From: Vreelandella hamiltonii
GTDB taxonomy: Bacteria; Pseudomonadota; Gammaproteobacteria; Pseudomonadales; Halomonadaceae
NCBI RefSeq assembly: GCF_014651775.1
Contig: NZ_BMXN01000005.1
Span: forward strand, 1 to 64,000
Length of the DNA: 64,000 nucleotides
Direction: 5' to 3'
Part shown: one piece after another, positions 44,209-53,838 of the stretch
Position numbering within the stretch: the first letter of the stretch is position 1
Layout: every line of letters begins with the position of its first letter
Made by a program: the position numbers and the translations under genes
Notes under the pieces: model-generated
Seen by the model: the letters and a program-made list of their open reading frames with translations, nothing else
Told to the model about the DNA's origin: nothing
Databases searched by the model: none

Positions 44209-44982
44209 ATGCTCATTGACGCCCACTGCCACCTGGATGCCGCGGAGTTCGATGAAGACCGAAAGGCCGTCATTGCCGCGGCCAGGGCCGTGGGCGTCAC
44301 GGGTTTCATCGTGCCTGCCACGGTGCGCCAGCGCTGGCAGAATGTGCTGGCGCTGGGCGAGAGCGAAGGGGTCAGTATCTGCCTCGGGCTTCACCCCTAT
44401 TTCATTGCTCAGCATCACACCGATGACCTGGTGGCGCTGGAGGCGCTGGTCAAGCAGCAGTTGACCCGCCCAGAAACCGCCCTGGTGGCGATTGGCGAGT
44501 GTGGTATCGATGGCCGCTTCAGCGAGAGTCTCTCGCCGCAATGGGAATATTTCGATGCCCAGCTCGGTATCGCGAGCCGTTGTCAGCTTCCCCCCGTCGT
44601 GCACTGTGTGAAGGCCAACGATGACGTGGCCAAGCGGCTTCATCAATGTGCACTGGCGAGGCCCGGCATGATCCATGCCTTTGCCGGTTCTTACCAGCAG
44701 GCCGCAAGGTTTCTGGATGCGGGGTTTGTACTGGGGCTGGGAGGCGCCGTCACCTACGCTCGTGCTCAGCGCCTGCATCGTGTGGTGGCCACATTGCCGG
44801 ATGACGGGTTCGTGCTGGAAACCGATAGCCCCGATATGCCGCTGAGTGGCTTCCAAGGGCAGCGCAATGAACCTTCGCGCGTGAAGCACGTCGCTGAGCA
44901 GGTGGCTAAGCTGCGTCAGCAATCGCTGGAACACGTCGCAGCGCTGAGCAGTGCCAACGCTGCGCGCATTTTTGGCCTGTGA
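44209..44982 (+). CDS. TatD-family metallo-hydrolase (YjjV type)
   Basis: The 257-residue protein keeps DAHCHLD (about 4-10), GLHP, GECGID, an HC metal ligand and HAFAGS, then ETDSPDMPLSGFQGQ (about 204-218). These match E. coli YjjV better than TatD itself. TatD relatives act as DNases in DNA repair or degradation, but YjjV's substrate is unsettled. It is 46 bp after prfC and converges with ygfZ. Confidence 0.9.
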   Translation: MLIDAHCHLDAAEFDEDRKAVIAAARAVGVTGFIVPATVRQRWQNVLALGESEGVSICLGLHPYFIAQHHTDDLVALEALVKQQLTRPETALVAIGECGIDGRFSESLSPQWEYFDAQLGIASRCQLPPVVHCVKANDDVAKRLHQCALARPGMIHAFAGSYQQAARFLDAGFVLGLGGAVTYARAQRLHRVVATLPDDGFVLETDSPDMPLSGFQGQRNEPSRVKHVAEQVAKLRQQSLEHVAALSSANAARIFGL

Positions 44983-44999
44983 GTGCTGCCCCGCTGGTG

Positions 45000-45950
45000 T
45001 CAGCTCAATTGAGCTGCTAGCGCTTCAGGGTCCAGGCGCTCGACGGGGTAAGGCAGCGCGTGCAGGCTCACTGGCTGCGCTTGCCAGTAGACGGAGATCT
45101 GCTCCTCCGCCACTTTGGTATTCATGACCGCCAGCAACTCTATCTGCTGCTCGTCACTGAACGCGCTGTTGACGACTTCACCCAAGGCTTTCCCTTCCTG
45201 ATCCACCAGGCTGTCGCCTATCTGGGGTAATGCGCTGGCGCTCACGTGCGCATGCACCAGGCGTTTTTTGACCTGGCCGCGAAAGTGCGCCCGAGCGACG
45301 ACTTCTTGCCCGGTATAGCAGCCCTTTTTGAAGCTGATGCCGCCCAGCGCTTCCCAGTTGAGCATTTGTGGCAGGAAGTGATCCTGCTGTGCCGCCGTCA
45401 ACCAGGCGAGGCCGCTACGGATATCTGCCAGCTGCCAGGCTTGCTGTTGCGCCTCTTGCGAAACATGCTCTGGGGGTGTGGTTTCTAGCATCAGCAGCCA
45501 GCGAGGAGTGCCCGGCATGCGCAGGGCGGTGCCCGAAGGGCTGGTATGGTGGGCATAGGCCTGATCGGGCAACGTCACGCCTGCCTGCTCCAGTAGCGTG
45601 GCGTCGGGGGCGCTGCTGCCCACGAATGTCACGGACGTGGCAATCGTCAGCTCGGTCTTGTAGAAAGCAGCAAATTTTTTGAGGTGGTTGGCCAGAGACT
45701 CGGCCAGCGAGGCGTCGAGAATCAGGCGATAGTGCTGTGGCGCCAGGCGCAGCAGTTGGGCGTTGGCCAGCATGCGCCCCTTGGGAGTGCAAAAGCAGGT
45801 CAGGGGGGCGAAATGTCCATTGGCGAGGCCGACCTGGGCGCTGGTTTGACCCTGGAGAAATTTTTCGGCATCAGGGCCCGTGACGTCCAGCGCTGCCAGG
45901 TGCGTGAGGTAAACAGTACCGGTGAAGGGGTGAGTCTCGGCGGTGGCCAT
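45000..45950 (-). CDS. ygfZ: Folate-binding YgfZ protein
   Basis: A 316-residue protein of the GcvT-like fold, with the YgfZ signature KKGCYTGQEVVARAHFRG (about 217-234), including the Cys and the GQE motif. It helps repair or assemble 4Fe-4S clusters of some enzymes, such as MiaB, with folate. AGGAGAGACC lies upstream. It is divergent from the HMA-fold gene and convergent with yjjV. Confidence 0.92.
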   Translation of the reverse strand: MATAETHPFTGTVYLTHLAALDVTGPDAEKFLQGQTSAQVGLANGHFAPLTCFCTPKGRMLANAQLLRLAPQHYRLILDASLAESLANHLKKFAAFYKTELTIATSVTFVGSSAPDATLLEQAGVTLPDQAYAHHTSPSGTALRMPGTPRWLLMLETTPPEHVSQEAQQQAWQLADIRSGLAWLTAAQQDHFLPQMLNWEALGGISFKKGCYTGQEVVARAHFRGQVKKRLVHAHVSASALPQIGDSLVDQEGKALGEVVNSAFSDEQQIELLAVMNTKVAEEQISVYWQAQPVSLHALPYPVERLDPEALAAQLS

Positions 45951-46171
45951 GGTCTCTCCTGAAGATGAATGCTGCGCGGCATGGAGTGAAAGACGCGGCG
46001 CGGCGATAGGTTACGCTAGGTGCGGGCAGTGGGCTGCAATTGCAAGCGCACTTGCGCGTGCTAAACTTCAATTCCGCGTATCGGTCTTGCACAAGAATTT
46101 TGCGTCGTATCGCCGATCGATCCCGCTAGCATATACTTAACAAGACTCATTAACACATAAAAGGGCAACGC

Positions 46172-46369
46172 ATGGCAGTGCAATCACTCAGTTTCCAAGG
46201 GGTTTCCAACGCTGATCAGGTCAACAAGATCACCACGGCATTGATGATGCTGGATGGGGTGGACAGCGCCGAAGTAGGGCGTCATGGCGCCGAAGTGGAA
46301 GGGCGTGCCAAGCGCGACGCGCTGATCCAGGCGGTCGAACGGCTCAAGCTACCCATCAAGGTGTCGTGA
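46172..46369 (+). CDS. HMA-fold small protein lacking the CxxC motif
   Basis: A 65-residue beta-alpha-beta-beta-alpha-beta protein. The start QSLSFQGVSNADQVNKI follows the HMA pattern (heavy-metal-associated domain), but the metal-binding MTCxxC is replaced by GVSNADQ and no Cys is present. DSAEVGRHGAEVEGRAKRDAL gives the second half. AAAGGGCAACG lies upstream. Its TGA is followed directly by the ATG of the OsmC gene, so the two are translated as a unit. It may be a protein-interaction domain and not a metal carrier. Confidence 0.7.
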   Translation: MAVQSLSFQGVSNADQVNKITTALMMLDGVDSAEVGRHGAEVEGRAKRDALIQAVERLKLPIKVS

Positions 46370-46777
46370 ATGCATCCGCCTATCGTGGTGATCAGTGAGC
46401 GCAACCGGACGTTTCGTCAGCGTATCGAGGTAAATGGCCTGGAAGACCTCTACGCAGACGTACCCGCGGTGGTGGGTGGCGATGAAAGTGCGCCGGACCC
46501 TCACGACTATTTCGATATCGCTTTGGGAACCTGCAAGGCCATTACCGTACAAATGTATGCCAAGCGCAAGCAGTGGCCGTTGGAAGGCATTACGGTCACG
46601 GTGCAGCGAGACGACCAGGATGAAAAGAAGGGCGTTTACCGGCTGGCCGTTCAGCTCGAACTGCACGGTATCAGCGACCCTGAGCAGAAAGCCAAGCTGG
46701 AAGAGATCAGCCACCGATGCCCCATTCAGCGGTTGATGACCCAGGCCACCATCGAGATCACCACTCGCACCGAGTGA
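46370..46777 (+). CDS. OsmC-family protein
   Basis: A 135-residue OsmC/Ohr-like protein. The redox Cys in [24 protein letters not shown] (about 55-79) and the second Cys in [11 protein letters not shown] (about 110-120) are both present, so it could be a thiol peroxidase reducing organic hydroperoxides. It starts one base after the HMA-fold protein stops. uvrB follows after 17 bp. Confidence 0.85.
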   Translation: MHPPIVVISERNRTFRQRIEVNGLEDLYADVPAVVGGDESAPDPHDYFDIALGTCKAITVQMYAKRKQWPLEGITVTVQRDDQDEKKGVYRLAVQLELHGISDPEQKAKLEEISHRCPIQRLMTQATIEITTRTE

Positions 46778-46794
46778 CCATCCCAGGAGCCATG

Positions 46795-48819
46795 ATGAGC
46801 AAGGAATTTCGTCTGCAGTCAAAATTCAAGCCTGCGGGCGACCAGCCCACCGCGATCCGCAGCCTGGTAAGCGGCCTGGAGTCGGGCCTGGCCCACCAGA
46901 CACTGCTGGGCGTGACCGGCTCCGGCAAGACCTTCACCATGGCCAACGTGGTGCAGCAGCTACAGCGGCCGACCATCGTCATGGCGCCCAACAAGACGCT
47001 GGCGGCTCAGCTGTACGGCGAATTCAAGTCGTTCTTTCCCGATAACGCCGTCGAATATTTCGTCTCCTACTACGACTACTATCAGCCGGAAGCGTACGTG
47101 CCTTCCTCTGACACGTTCATCGAAAAAGATGCCTCGATCAATGATCACATCGAGCAGATGCGGCTGTCCGCCACCAAGGCGCTGCTGGAAAGGCGTGATG
47201 CCTTGATCGTCGTGTCGGTATCGGCGATCTATGGTCTGGGTGACCCGGATCAATACCTGAAAATGCGCCTGCACTTTACCCGCGGCGAGCTGATCGATCA
47301 GCGTGCCTTCCTGCGCCGATTGGCGGAGCTGCAGTACACGCGCAACGACATGGATTTTCGTCGCGGCACCTACCGTGTGCGTGGTGATGTAATCGATATC
47401 TTTCCGGCGGACGCCGACGAGGAGGCCGTACGGGTCGAGCTCTTCGACGACGAGATAGATTCCATCCGCCTGTTTGACCCGCTGACAGGGGATATACGTG
47501 GCCAGGTGCCGCGCATGACGATCTACCCGAAGTCGCACTATGTCACCCCCAGGGAAACCATCCTGGAGGCCATCGATGCCATCAAGGGGGAGCTGAAAGA
47601 GCGGCTCGAGTGGCTGAGAAAGCATGAGCGGCTGGTGGAAGCCCAGCGCCTGGAACAGCGCACTCTCTACGACATCGAAATGATGCTGGAGCTGGGTTAC
47701 TGCAACGGCATCGAAAACTACTCGCGCTACTTGTCTGGCCGTGCTCCTGGCGAGCCGCCGCCGACATTTTTCGATTACCTGCCCGACGATGCGCTGCTCT
47801 TCATCGATGAGTCCCACGTCAGCGTGCCCCAGGTGGGTGGCATGTACAAAGGTGACCGCTCCCGCAAGGAAACGCTGGTGGAGTACGGCTTCCGCCTGCC
47901 TTCCGCGCTGGACAACCGGCCGATGAAGTTCGAAGAGTGGGAGTCGATTTCGCCACAGACCATCTTCGTCTCGGCCACCCCGGGGCCTTATGAAGCAGAG
48001 CATGCCGGTCAGGTGGTCGAGCAGGTGGTGCGCCCCACGGGGCTGCTCGATCCGCAAATCGAAGTGCGCCCTGCCAGCACCCAGGTCGACGATCTGCTGT
48101 CCGAAATCGGCTTGCGCACTGCAGTGGGCGAGCGCGTGCTGGTAACTACGCTGACCAAGCGTATGGCCGAGGATTTGACCGACTATCTCGACGAACACGA
48201 TATTCGGGTGCGCTATCTGCACTCCGATATCGATACTGTCGAGCGGGTGGAAATCATCCGCGATCTACGGCTGGGCAAGTTCGATGTGCTGGTGGGGATC
48301 AACCTGCTGCGTGAAGGGCTGGATATTCCGGAAGTATCGCTGGTCGCCATTCTGGATGCAGACAAGGAAGGTTTCCTGCGTGCCGAACGTTCGCTGATCC
48401 AGACCATTGGCCGCGCGGCGCGTAATGCCAACGGCAAAGCGATTCTCTACGGTGACCGGATTACCGACTCGATGCGCAAGGCCATCGATGAAACCGAGCG
48501 CCGCCGCGCCAAGCAGATGGCCCATAACGAAGAGCATGGCATCACGCCGACCACCGTGACGCGTTCGGTGGCCGACATTCTCGAAGCCGCCCAAACGCCC
48601 GGCAAGAAGAGCTCCCGCCGACGTGGCAACGAGCGCAAGGTGGCCGAGCCTGAGGGTAGCTATGACGTGGCGTCCATGAGTCGCCAAGACCTGCTGGCGG
48701 CCATCAGCAAGCTGGAAGACGCCATGTTCGAGGCCGCCCAGAACCTGGAGTTCGAAGAGGCGGCGCGTTTGCGTGATCAGGTGCACCGCATGAAAGAACA
48801 GCAGCTGGCGCTGGGGTAG
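46795..48819 (+). CDS. uvrB: UvrABC excinuclease subunit B
   Basis: Damage-recognition subunit of nucleotide excision repair. The 674-residue protein starts at 46795, with CCAGGAG upstream; ATG at 46792 is one codon earlier. Walker A is in [10 protein letters not shown] (about 40-49). The damage-verifying hairpin is in [21 protein letters not shown]. Helicase motifs include [14 protein letters not shown] and QTIGRAARN. The C-terminal UVR domain (about 634-670) should bind UvrC. nei follows three bases after the stop. Confidence 0.97.
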   Translation: MSKEFRLQSKFKPAGDQPTAIRSLVSGLESGLAHQTLLGVTGSGKTFTMANVVQQLQRPTIVMAPNKTLAAQLYGEFKSFFPDNAVEYFVSYYDYYQPEAYVPSSDTFIEKDASINDHIEQMRLSATKALLERRDALIVVSVSAIYGLGDPDQYLKMRLHFTRGELIDQRAFLRRLAELQYTRNDMDFRRGTYRVRGDVIDIFPADADEEAVRVELFDDEIDSIRLFDPLTGDIRGQVPRMTIYPKSHYVTPRETILEAIDAIKGELKERLEWLRKHERLVEAQRLEQRTLYDIEMMLELGYCNGIENYSRYLSGRAPGEPPPTFFDYLPDDALLFIDESHVSVPQVGGMYKGDRSRKETLVEYGFRLPSALDNRPMKFEEWESISPQTIFVSATPGPYEAEHAGQVVEQVVRPTGLLDPQIEVRPASTQVDDLLSEIGLRTAVGERVLVTTLTKRMAEDLTDYLDEHDIRVRYLHSDIDTVERVEIIRDLRLGKFDVLVGINLLREGLDIPEVSLVAILDADKEGFLRAERSLIQTIGRAARNANGKAILYGDRITDSMRKAIDETERRRAKQMAHNEEHGITPTTVTRSVADILEAAQTPGKKSSRRRGNERKVAEPEGSYDVASMSRQDLLAAISKLEDAMFEAAQNLEFEEAARLRDQVHRMKEQQLALG

Positions 48820-48822
48820 GCG

Positions 48823-49653
48823 ATGCCTGAAGGCCCTGAAATCCGGCGTGCCGCGGATCGTATCGAGAAGCAGCTCGCGGGGAAGACGCTGGAAGACGTG
48901 TGGTTTGCGTTTCCGGAGCTGGCCCCGCATGCGGCATCGCTCATTGGCGTCAACGTGCAGGCGGTGGATACCCGTGGCAAGGCGATGCTGATTCGCTTTG
49001 CCGATCAGCGTGTGCTCTATTCACACAATCAGCTCTATGGCGTCTGGAAACTGCATGCCGAGGACAGACCGCCCAGTACCCAGCGCTCGTTGCGTGTCCG
49101 ACTGACCGCGGAGGGCAGGTCTGCCAGTCTTTACAGCGCCTCGGATGTTTCCTTGTGGCATGAAGAGCACCTGCATCAACACCCGTTCTTGTCGCGGCTT
49201 GGTCCTGATCTGTTGAGCGAACAGGTTACCCCCGCGCAGGTCAGGCAACGCTTGTTGTTGCCTGCCTTTCGGCGGCGTAGCCTGGGGGCGCTGCTGCTGG
49301 ATCAGGGCCTGGTGGCGGGGCTGGGTAATTATCTGCGCTCGGAAATTCTGTTTTTCGCCCAGCTGCATCCCCGCCAGCGGCCCGCTGAACTGAGCGATAC
49401 GCAGCTCGCGTTACTGGCCGAGCTTATCATCGAGGTCACCCGGCAGGCCTATCTACAGGCGGGCGTCACCAACCTGCCCGAGTGGATATCCCAGGCGGTG
49501 GCCTCAGGAGAACCTCGCAGGCAGTGGCGCTTTGCAGTGTTCGAGCGGGCTGGACTCAGTTGCCATCGCTGTGGTGATGTCATCGAGCGCACCATGGTCG
49601 GTTCTCGCCGACTCTATCGCTGCCCGAACTGTCAGGGTGTTTCGCTATCATAG
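48823..49653 (+). CDS. nei: Endonuclease VIII-like DNA glycosylase
   Basis: Base-excision glycosylase/AP lyase of 276 residues. Catalytic Pro2 and Glu3 are in PEGPEIRRAAD, as in Nei (FPG has PELPEV). Lys53 is in DTRGKAMLIRF. A helix-two-turn-helix includes GLGNYLRSE. A C-terminal zinc finger has CHRC and CPNC (residues about 247-272). It starts three bases after uvrB, so two repair genes form one unit. Confidence 0.93.
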   Translation: MPEGPEIRRAADRIEKQLAGKTLEDVWFAFPELAPHAASLIGVNVQAVDTRGKAMLIRFADQRVLYSHNQLYGVWKLHAEDRPPSTQRSLRVRLTAEGRSASLYSASDVSLWHEEHLHQHPFLSRLGPDLLSEQVTPAQVRQRLLLPAFRRRSLGALLLDQGLVAGLGNYLRSEILFFAQLHPRQRPAELSDTQLALLAELIIEVTRQAYLQAGVTNLPEWISQAVASGEPRRQWRFAVFERAGLSCHRCGDVIERTMVGSRRLYRCPNCQGVSLS

Positions 49654-49823
49654 TTATACCGTTATCTAACTTGCCGGCTCGCTGTCAGACCAAAGCGTTA
49701 ACCCCTGCATGGTGGGAAGCACCTGTAGTGGCTGCCGGGATTGTTTCAATACGGTATACTTCCAGCACACTTAGACGGCCGAGAAGGTCGCACTCAGCAC
49801 GATAACCGAGGAGCTGTTCATCC

Positions 49824-51329
49824 ATGACCGTGATTCGCCAGGACGACGTGATTCAAAGCGTTGCCGATGCTCTGCAGTACATCTCTTACTATCACCCCAA
49901 GGATTTTATCGATGCCATGGCAGCCGCTTATGAGCGCGAAGAGAATCCGGCGGCCAAGGATGCCATTGCTCAGATCCTGATCAACTCACGGATGTGCGCC
50001 ACGGGCCATCGCCCCATCTGCCAGGACACCGGTATCGTGACGGTATTCGTGCATGTCGGCATGAACGTGACCTGGGAAGCGGATCTCAGCCTGGATGACA
50101 TGATCAACGAAGGCGTGCGCCGGGCCTATCAATTGCCCGATAACGTTCTGCGTGCATCGGTTCTGGCCGACCCGGATGGCAAGCGCCAAAACACCAAGGA
50201 CAATACGCCCGCCATCATCCATCACAAGATCGTGCCTGGCGACAAGGTCGATATTCACGTGGCAGCGAAGGGCGGCGGTAGCGAGGCAAAATCGAAGTTT
50301 GCCATGCTCAACCCTTCCGACAGCGTGGTGGATTGGGTCATGGAACAGTTGCCCAAGATGGGCGCTGGCTGGTGCCCGCCCGGCATGCTCGGTATCGGGA
50401 TTGGTGGAACCGCCGAAAAGGCCATGGAAATCGCCAAGGAAGCGCTCCTCGATCCTATCGACATCCAAGACCTTCAGGCACGTGGCCCCAGCAACCGGGC
50501 AGAAGAGCTGCGTCTGGAGCTGTTCGACAAGATCAACAAGAGTGGTATCGGTGCCCAGGGGCTGGGCGGCTTGACCACGGTGCTGGATATCAAGGTCAAG
50601 GATTATCCCACCCATGCGGCCAACAAGCCGGTGGCCATCATTCCCAACTGTGCGGCGACGCGTCATGCGCACTTCACTCTGGATGGTTCCGGTGCCGTCT
50701 CGTTGCCAGCTCCCAAGCTGGAAGATTGGCCGGAAATCACTCGTGAAGCGGGTGATAACGTCAAGCGCGTGAATCTCGATACGGTCACTCCCGAAGAGGT
50801 CAGCACCTGGCAGCCAGGCGACACGCTGCTGCTCAACGGTAAACTGCTGACCGGACGCGATGCGGCGCACAAGCGTATGGTCGACATGATCTCCAAAGGT
50901 GAGCCGCTGCCGGTAGACATGAAAGGTCGCTTCATCTACTACGTCGGGCCAGTAGACCCGGTAGGTGATGAAGTCGTGGGGCCAGCAGGGCCAACGACCG
51001 CCACTCGTATGGACAAGTTCACCCGTACCATGCTGGAAGAGACCGGGCTGCTGGGGATGGTGGGCAAGGCCGAGCGTGGCCAGGCGGCCATCGACGCGAT
51101 TCGCGACAACCAGGCCGTCTATCTGATGGCGGTCGGGGGCTCTGCCTATCTGGTGGCCCAGGCCATCAAGAAGTCTCGTGTAGTAGGCTTCGAGGACCTT
51201 GGAATGGAAGCCATCTATGAGTTCGAGGTGGAAGACATGCCGGTCACGGTCGCCGTCGATAGCCAGGGCACGTCGGTGCACCAGACGGGGCCTGCCAAGT
51301 GGAAAGAAATCATTGCCCAAAAGGCCTGA
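49824..51329 (+). CDS. Fumarate hydratase class I (iron-sulfur)
   Basis: Fumarase with a 4Fe-4S cluster, 501 residues, converting fumarate to malate. The N-terminal domain has MCATGHRPICQDTGIVTVF with Cys residues, then GKGGGSEAKS-like AAKGGGSEAKSKF and CPPGMLGIGIGG (cluster Cys). The C-terminal beta domain includes YYVGPVDPVGDEVVGPAGPTTATRMDKF. GAGGAG precedes the start. A hairpin follows at 51368-51392. Confidence 0.95.
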   Translation: MTVIRQDDVIQSVADALQYISYYHPKDFIDAMAAAYEREENPAAKDAIAQILINSRMCATGHRPICQDTGIVTVFVHVGMNVTWEADLSLDDMINEGVRRAYQLPDNVLRASVLADPDGKRQNTKDNTPAIIHHKIVPGDKVDIHVAAKGGGSEAKSKFAMLNPSDSVVDWVMEQLPKMGAGWCPPGMLGIGIGGTAEKAMEIAKEALLDPIDIQDLQARGPSNRAEELRLELFDKINKSGIGAQGLGGLTTVLDIKVKDYPTHAANKPVAIIPNCAATRHAHFTLDGSGAVSLPAPKLEDWPEITREAGDNVKRVNLDTVTPEEVSTWQPGDTLLLNGKLLTGRDAAHKRMVDMISKGEPLPVDMKGRFIYYVGPVDPVGDEVVGPAGPTTATRMDKFTRTMLEETGLLGMVGKAERGQAAIDAIRDNQAVYLMAVGGSAYLVAQAIKKSRVVGFEDLGMEAIYEFEVEDMPVTVAVDSQGTSVHQTGPAKWKEIIAQKA

Positions 51330-51367
51330 TGGCCGATTGGCAACCTGTGTGACCAGATGAGTGATCG

Positions 51368-51392
51368 GAAGCCCCGTCCCAGGCGGGGCTTC
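51368..51392 (+). terminator. Hairpin after the fumarase gene
   Basis: GAAGCCCCG (51368-51376) and CGGGGCTTC (51384-51392) form a perfect 9-bp stem. T-run is lacking. Confidence 0.5.
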
Positions 51393-51450
51393 TCCGCATG
51401 GTCGCTATAGAAAAACAGCAAGATGTCCTGATGATGACGAGGAAGCGTTA

Positions 51451-52869
51451 ATGGCCTCATGGCTGCTAGGCACGGCGATCATGATGATCCACGTTCTGGG
51501 GATGGTCTCGGCAGTAATGGCGTTGATGTCCAGTCGGACATCCCAGGGTGCCGTCGCGTGGATCATTTCACTGCTGACCTTTCCCTATATCGCTTTACCC
51601 GCCTACTGGTTTTTTGGACGCCCCCGCTTCTATGGCTATGTGACCGCACGCGGTGCAAGAGATACGGTGCTGCGCAGAGTCTTGGTGCGCTATCGTCACA
51701 ACATCAAGCCCCACGTGGTCGAGTCCACCAATACCGATATCAAGGCCGTTGAGCAGCTGGCGATGATGCCGCTGACCCGAGGCAATCACCCGCAGCTGCT
51801 GATCGATGGGCAAGCAACGTTCGACAGCTTGTTCGAAGGCATCGCGCAGGCTCGGCACTATCTGTTGCTGCAGTTCTTCATCGTGCGGGATGATGCGCTG
51901 GGACGTGAGTTGCAGCAGCATCTCGTAGGCGCGGCCCAGCGCGGTGTGCGTGTCTATTTTCTCTACGATGAAATTGGCAGCCGCAAGCTGCGAGACGGTT
52001 ATTTCAAAGAGCTGAAACAGGCAGGTGTCGAAGTGACCCCGTTTCGATCGTCGCGTGGCATCAAACACCGCTTCCAGCTCAACTTCCGCAACCACCGCAA
52101 GATTGCCGTGGTGGATGGGGAGCAGGGGTGGGTTGGCGGCTTCAATGTCGGCACAGAGTATCTGGGGCAGAGCAAGAAGCATGGCCCTTGGCGCGATACT
52201 CATCTGTTACTGCACGGTCCTAGCGTTCTCGGCCTCCAGGAAGCGTTCTGGGAGGATTGGCACTGGGCCACAGGGGAAGTGATTACGCTGAACTGGCACG
52301 CGGCACCCGCCGCGGGGCATGACCAACAGGTGGTCATCGTGCCGTCGGGGCCTGCGGACAAGCAGGACACGGCAGGGCTGCTGGTGCAGCAGTTGATTCA
52401 CAGTGCCAACGAACGTTTCTGGGTCACCAGCCCGTATTTCGTGCCCGACCAAGGCGTCCAGGATTCATTGAGACTGGCGGCCATGCGCGGTGTAGATGTG
52501 CGTGTGATGATCCCGGAGCGGCCGGATCACTTGCTGGTCTTCCTGTCGGCGTTCTCGTTCTTGCCCGACATGCTCAAGGCAGGTGTGAAAATATACCGTT
52601 ATCAGCCTGGCTTTCTACATCAAAAAGTCATGCTTATCGACAACAGCTCGTCTGCCGTCGGCACGGTCAATCTGGATAATCGCTCGTTCAGATTGAATTT
52701 CGAGATTACCGCCTTCATACCAAGCGCTGATTTTACCCGACAGGTGGCCGAGATGCTGGAAGCCGATTTCGCCCAGTGTCGACGCGTTACCCTCGATGAA
52801 GTCAGCCAGCGGCCAATGTGGAAAAAAGTCGTATCCCGCGCCGCGTACCTGATGTCACCCGTCCAGTAG
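51451..52869 (+). CDS. cls: Cardiolipin synthase (ClsA type)
   Basis: Membrane phospholipase-D-family enzyme that condenses two phosphatidylglycerol molecules into cardiolipin. The 472-residue protein starts at 51451, with GAGGAA upstream. Two N-terminal helices are followed by two HKD motifs: NFRNHRKIAVVDG (first, about 207-219) and FLHQKVMLID (second, about 388-397). Cardiolipin increases under salt stress in many halophiles. Read-through from the fumarase gene 120 bp upstream is possible. Confidence 0.95.
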   Translation: MASWLLGTAIMMIHVLGMVSAVMALMSSRTSQGAVAWIISLLTFPYIALPAYWFFGRPRFYGYVTARGARDTVLRRVLVRYRHNIKPHVVESTNTDIKAVEQLAMMPLTRGNHPQLLIDGQATFDSLFEGIAQARHYLLLQFFIVRDDALGRELQQHLVGAAQRGVRVYFLYDEIGSRKLRDGYFKELKQAGVEVTPFRSSRGIKHRFQLNFRNHRKIAVVDGEQGWVGGFNVGTEYLGQSKKHGPWRDTHLLLHGPSVLGLQEAFWEDWHWATGEVITLNWHAAPAAGHDQQVVIVPSGPADKQDTAGLLVQQLIHSANERFWVTSPYFVPDQGVQDSLRLAAMRGVDVRVMIPERPDHLLVFLSAFSFLPDMLKAGVKIYRYQPGFLHQKVMLIDNSSSAVGTVNLDNRSFRLNFEITAFIPSADFTRQVAEMLEADFAQCRRVTLDEVSQRPMWKKVVSRAAYLMSPVQ

Positions 52870-52920
52870 CCGCTGGGCCAGCCGCGATCACAAAGAACCA
52901 ATAAACAAAGGGAGTGTTGG

Positions 52921-53838
52921 GTGAATCTTGAAACAAAATGGTTAGAAGATTTTGTGGCACTGGCCAACACGCGCAGTTTTTCTGCGTCTGCCAGGCAGCG
53001 CCATGTGACCCAACCTGCCTTTAGTCGTCGCATCAGGGCGCTGGAACAAGCGGTGGGAGTCACTTTGGTGGACCGCTCGACGACACCCATAGGGCTCACC
53101 TCGGAAGGCCAGCTTTTTTTGGTCACTGCGCGCAACCTGGTAGAGCAACTCAATGAATCACTCAGCCATTTGCGTGGCCTCTCGATTGCCAACGAGGCGC
53201 TGGATATCGTGGCCGCGCACTCCTTGGCGTTGAGTTTTTATCCGCCCTGGATCTCGCGGCTGCAGAAGGGTTTGGGCGAACTGCCGACGCGGTTGGTGGC
53301 CATGAATGTGGGCGAGGCGATTCACGTTCTGCGGGAAGGCAACTGTGACCTCATGTTGGCTTACTATGACCCGTTTGCCACCATGCAGCTGGACGCCGAA
53401 GTGTTCCCGTCTTTTTCGATTGGCAAGGTCAAGATGTTGCCCGTGTCGCTCCCTGATGAGCAGGGCAAGCCGCTGTTCTCGCTGCTGCGTGATCAGTCGA
53501 TTCCCTACCTGGCCTACACACAGGGTGCTTTCCTGGGGCGTAGCGTGCGCATGCTGCTGAAGAACGATCCGCTACGCATGAAGCTGCGCACGGTGTACGA
53601 AACGGCCATGGCCGAGGGCCTGAAGGGCATGGTGTTGCAAGGAGTCGGCGTGGCCTGGATTCCCGATTTCTGCATCCGTGAAGAGCTGAAGAGCGGTCGG
53701 CTGGTTCGGGCAGGAGATGAGGGGTGGGATATTCCTCTGGAAATCCGTTTGTATCGTTGCTCGCTGGTGCACAAGCCCGGGGTAGAGCGCCTATGGCGGC
53801 AAATGATGAAGCTGCCGCGCGATTTTCTGCAGGGCTAA
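52921..53838 (+). CDS. HypT (YjiE)-like LysR regulator
   Basis: A 305-residue LysR protein starting at a GTG with AGGGAG upstream. NLETKWLEDFVALANTRSFS and QPAFSRRIRALEQAVGVTLVDR match E. coli HypT in almost every position of the HTH, and the effector domain (AAHSLALSF, EGVG-like MVLQGVGVAWIPDF) continues this. HypT is the hypochlorite-stress regulator in E. coli; here the stress response is inferred from similarity only. Its stop overlaps the NadM gene's stop by 4 bp. Confidence 0.85.
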   Translation: MNLETKWLEDFVALANTRSFSASARQRHVTQPAFSRRIRALEQAVGVTLVDRSTTPIGLTSEGQLFLVTARNLVEQLNESLSHLRGLSIANEALDIVAAHSLALSFYPPWISRLQKGLGELPTRLVAMNVGEAIHVLREGNCDLMLAYYDPFATMQLDAEVFPSFSIGKVKMLPVSLPDEQGKPLFSLLRDQSIPYLAYTQGAFLGRSVRMLLKNDPLRMKLRTVYETAMAEGLKGMVLQGVGVAWIPDFCIREELKSGRLVRAGDEGWDIPLEIRLYRCSLVHKPGVERLWRQMMKLPRDFLQG

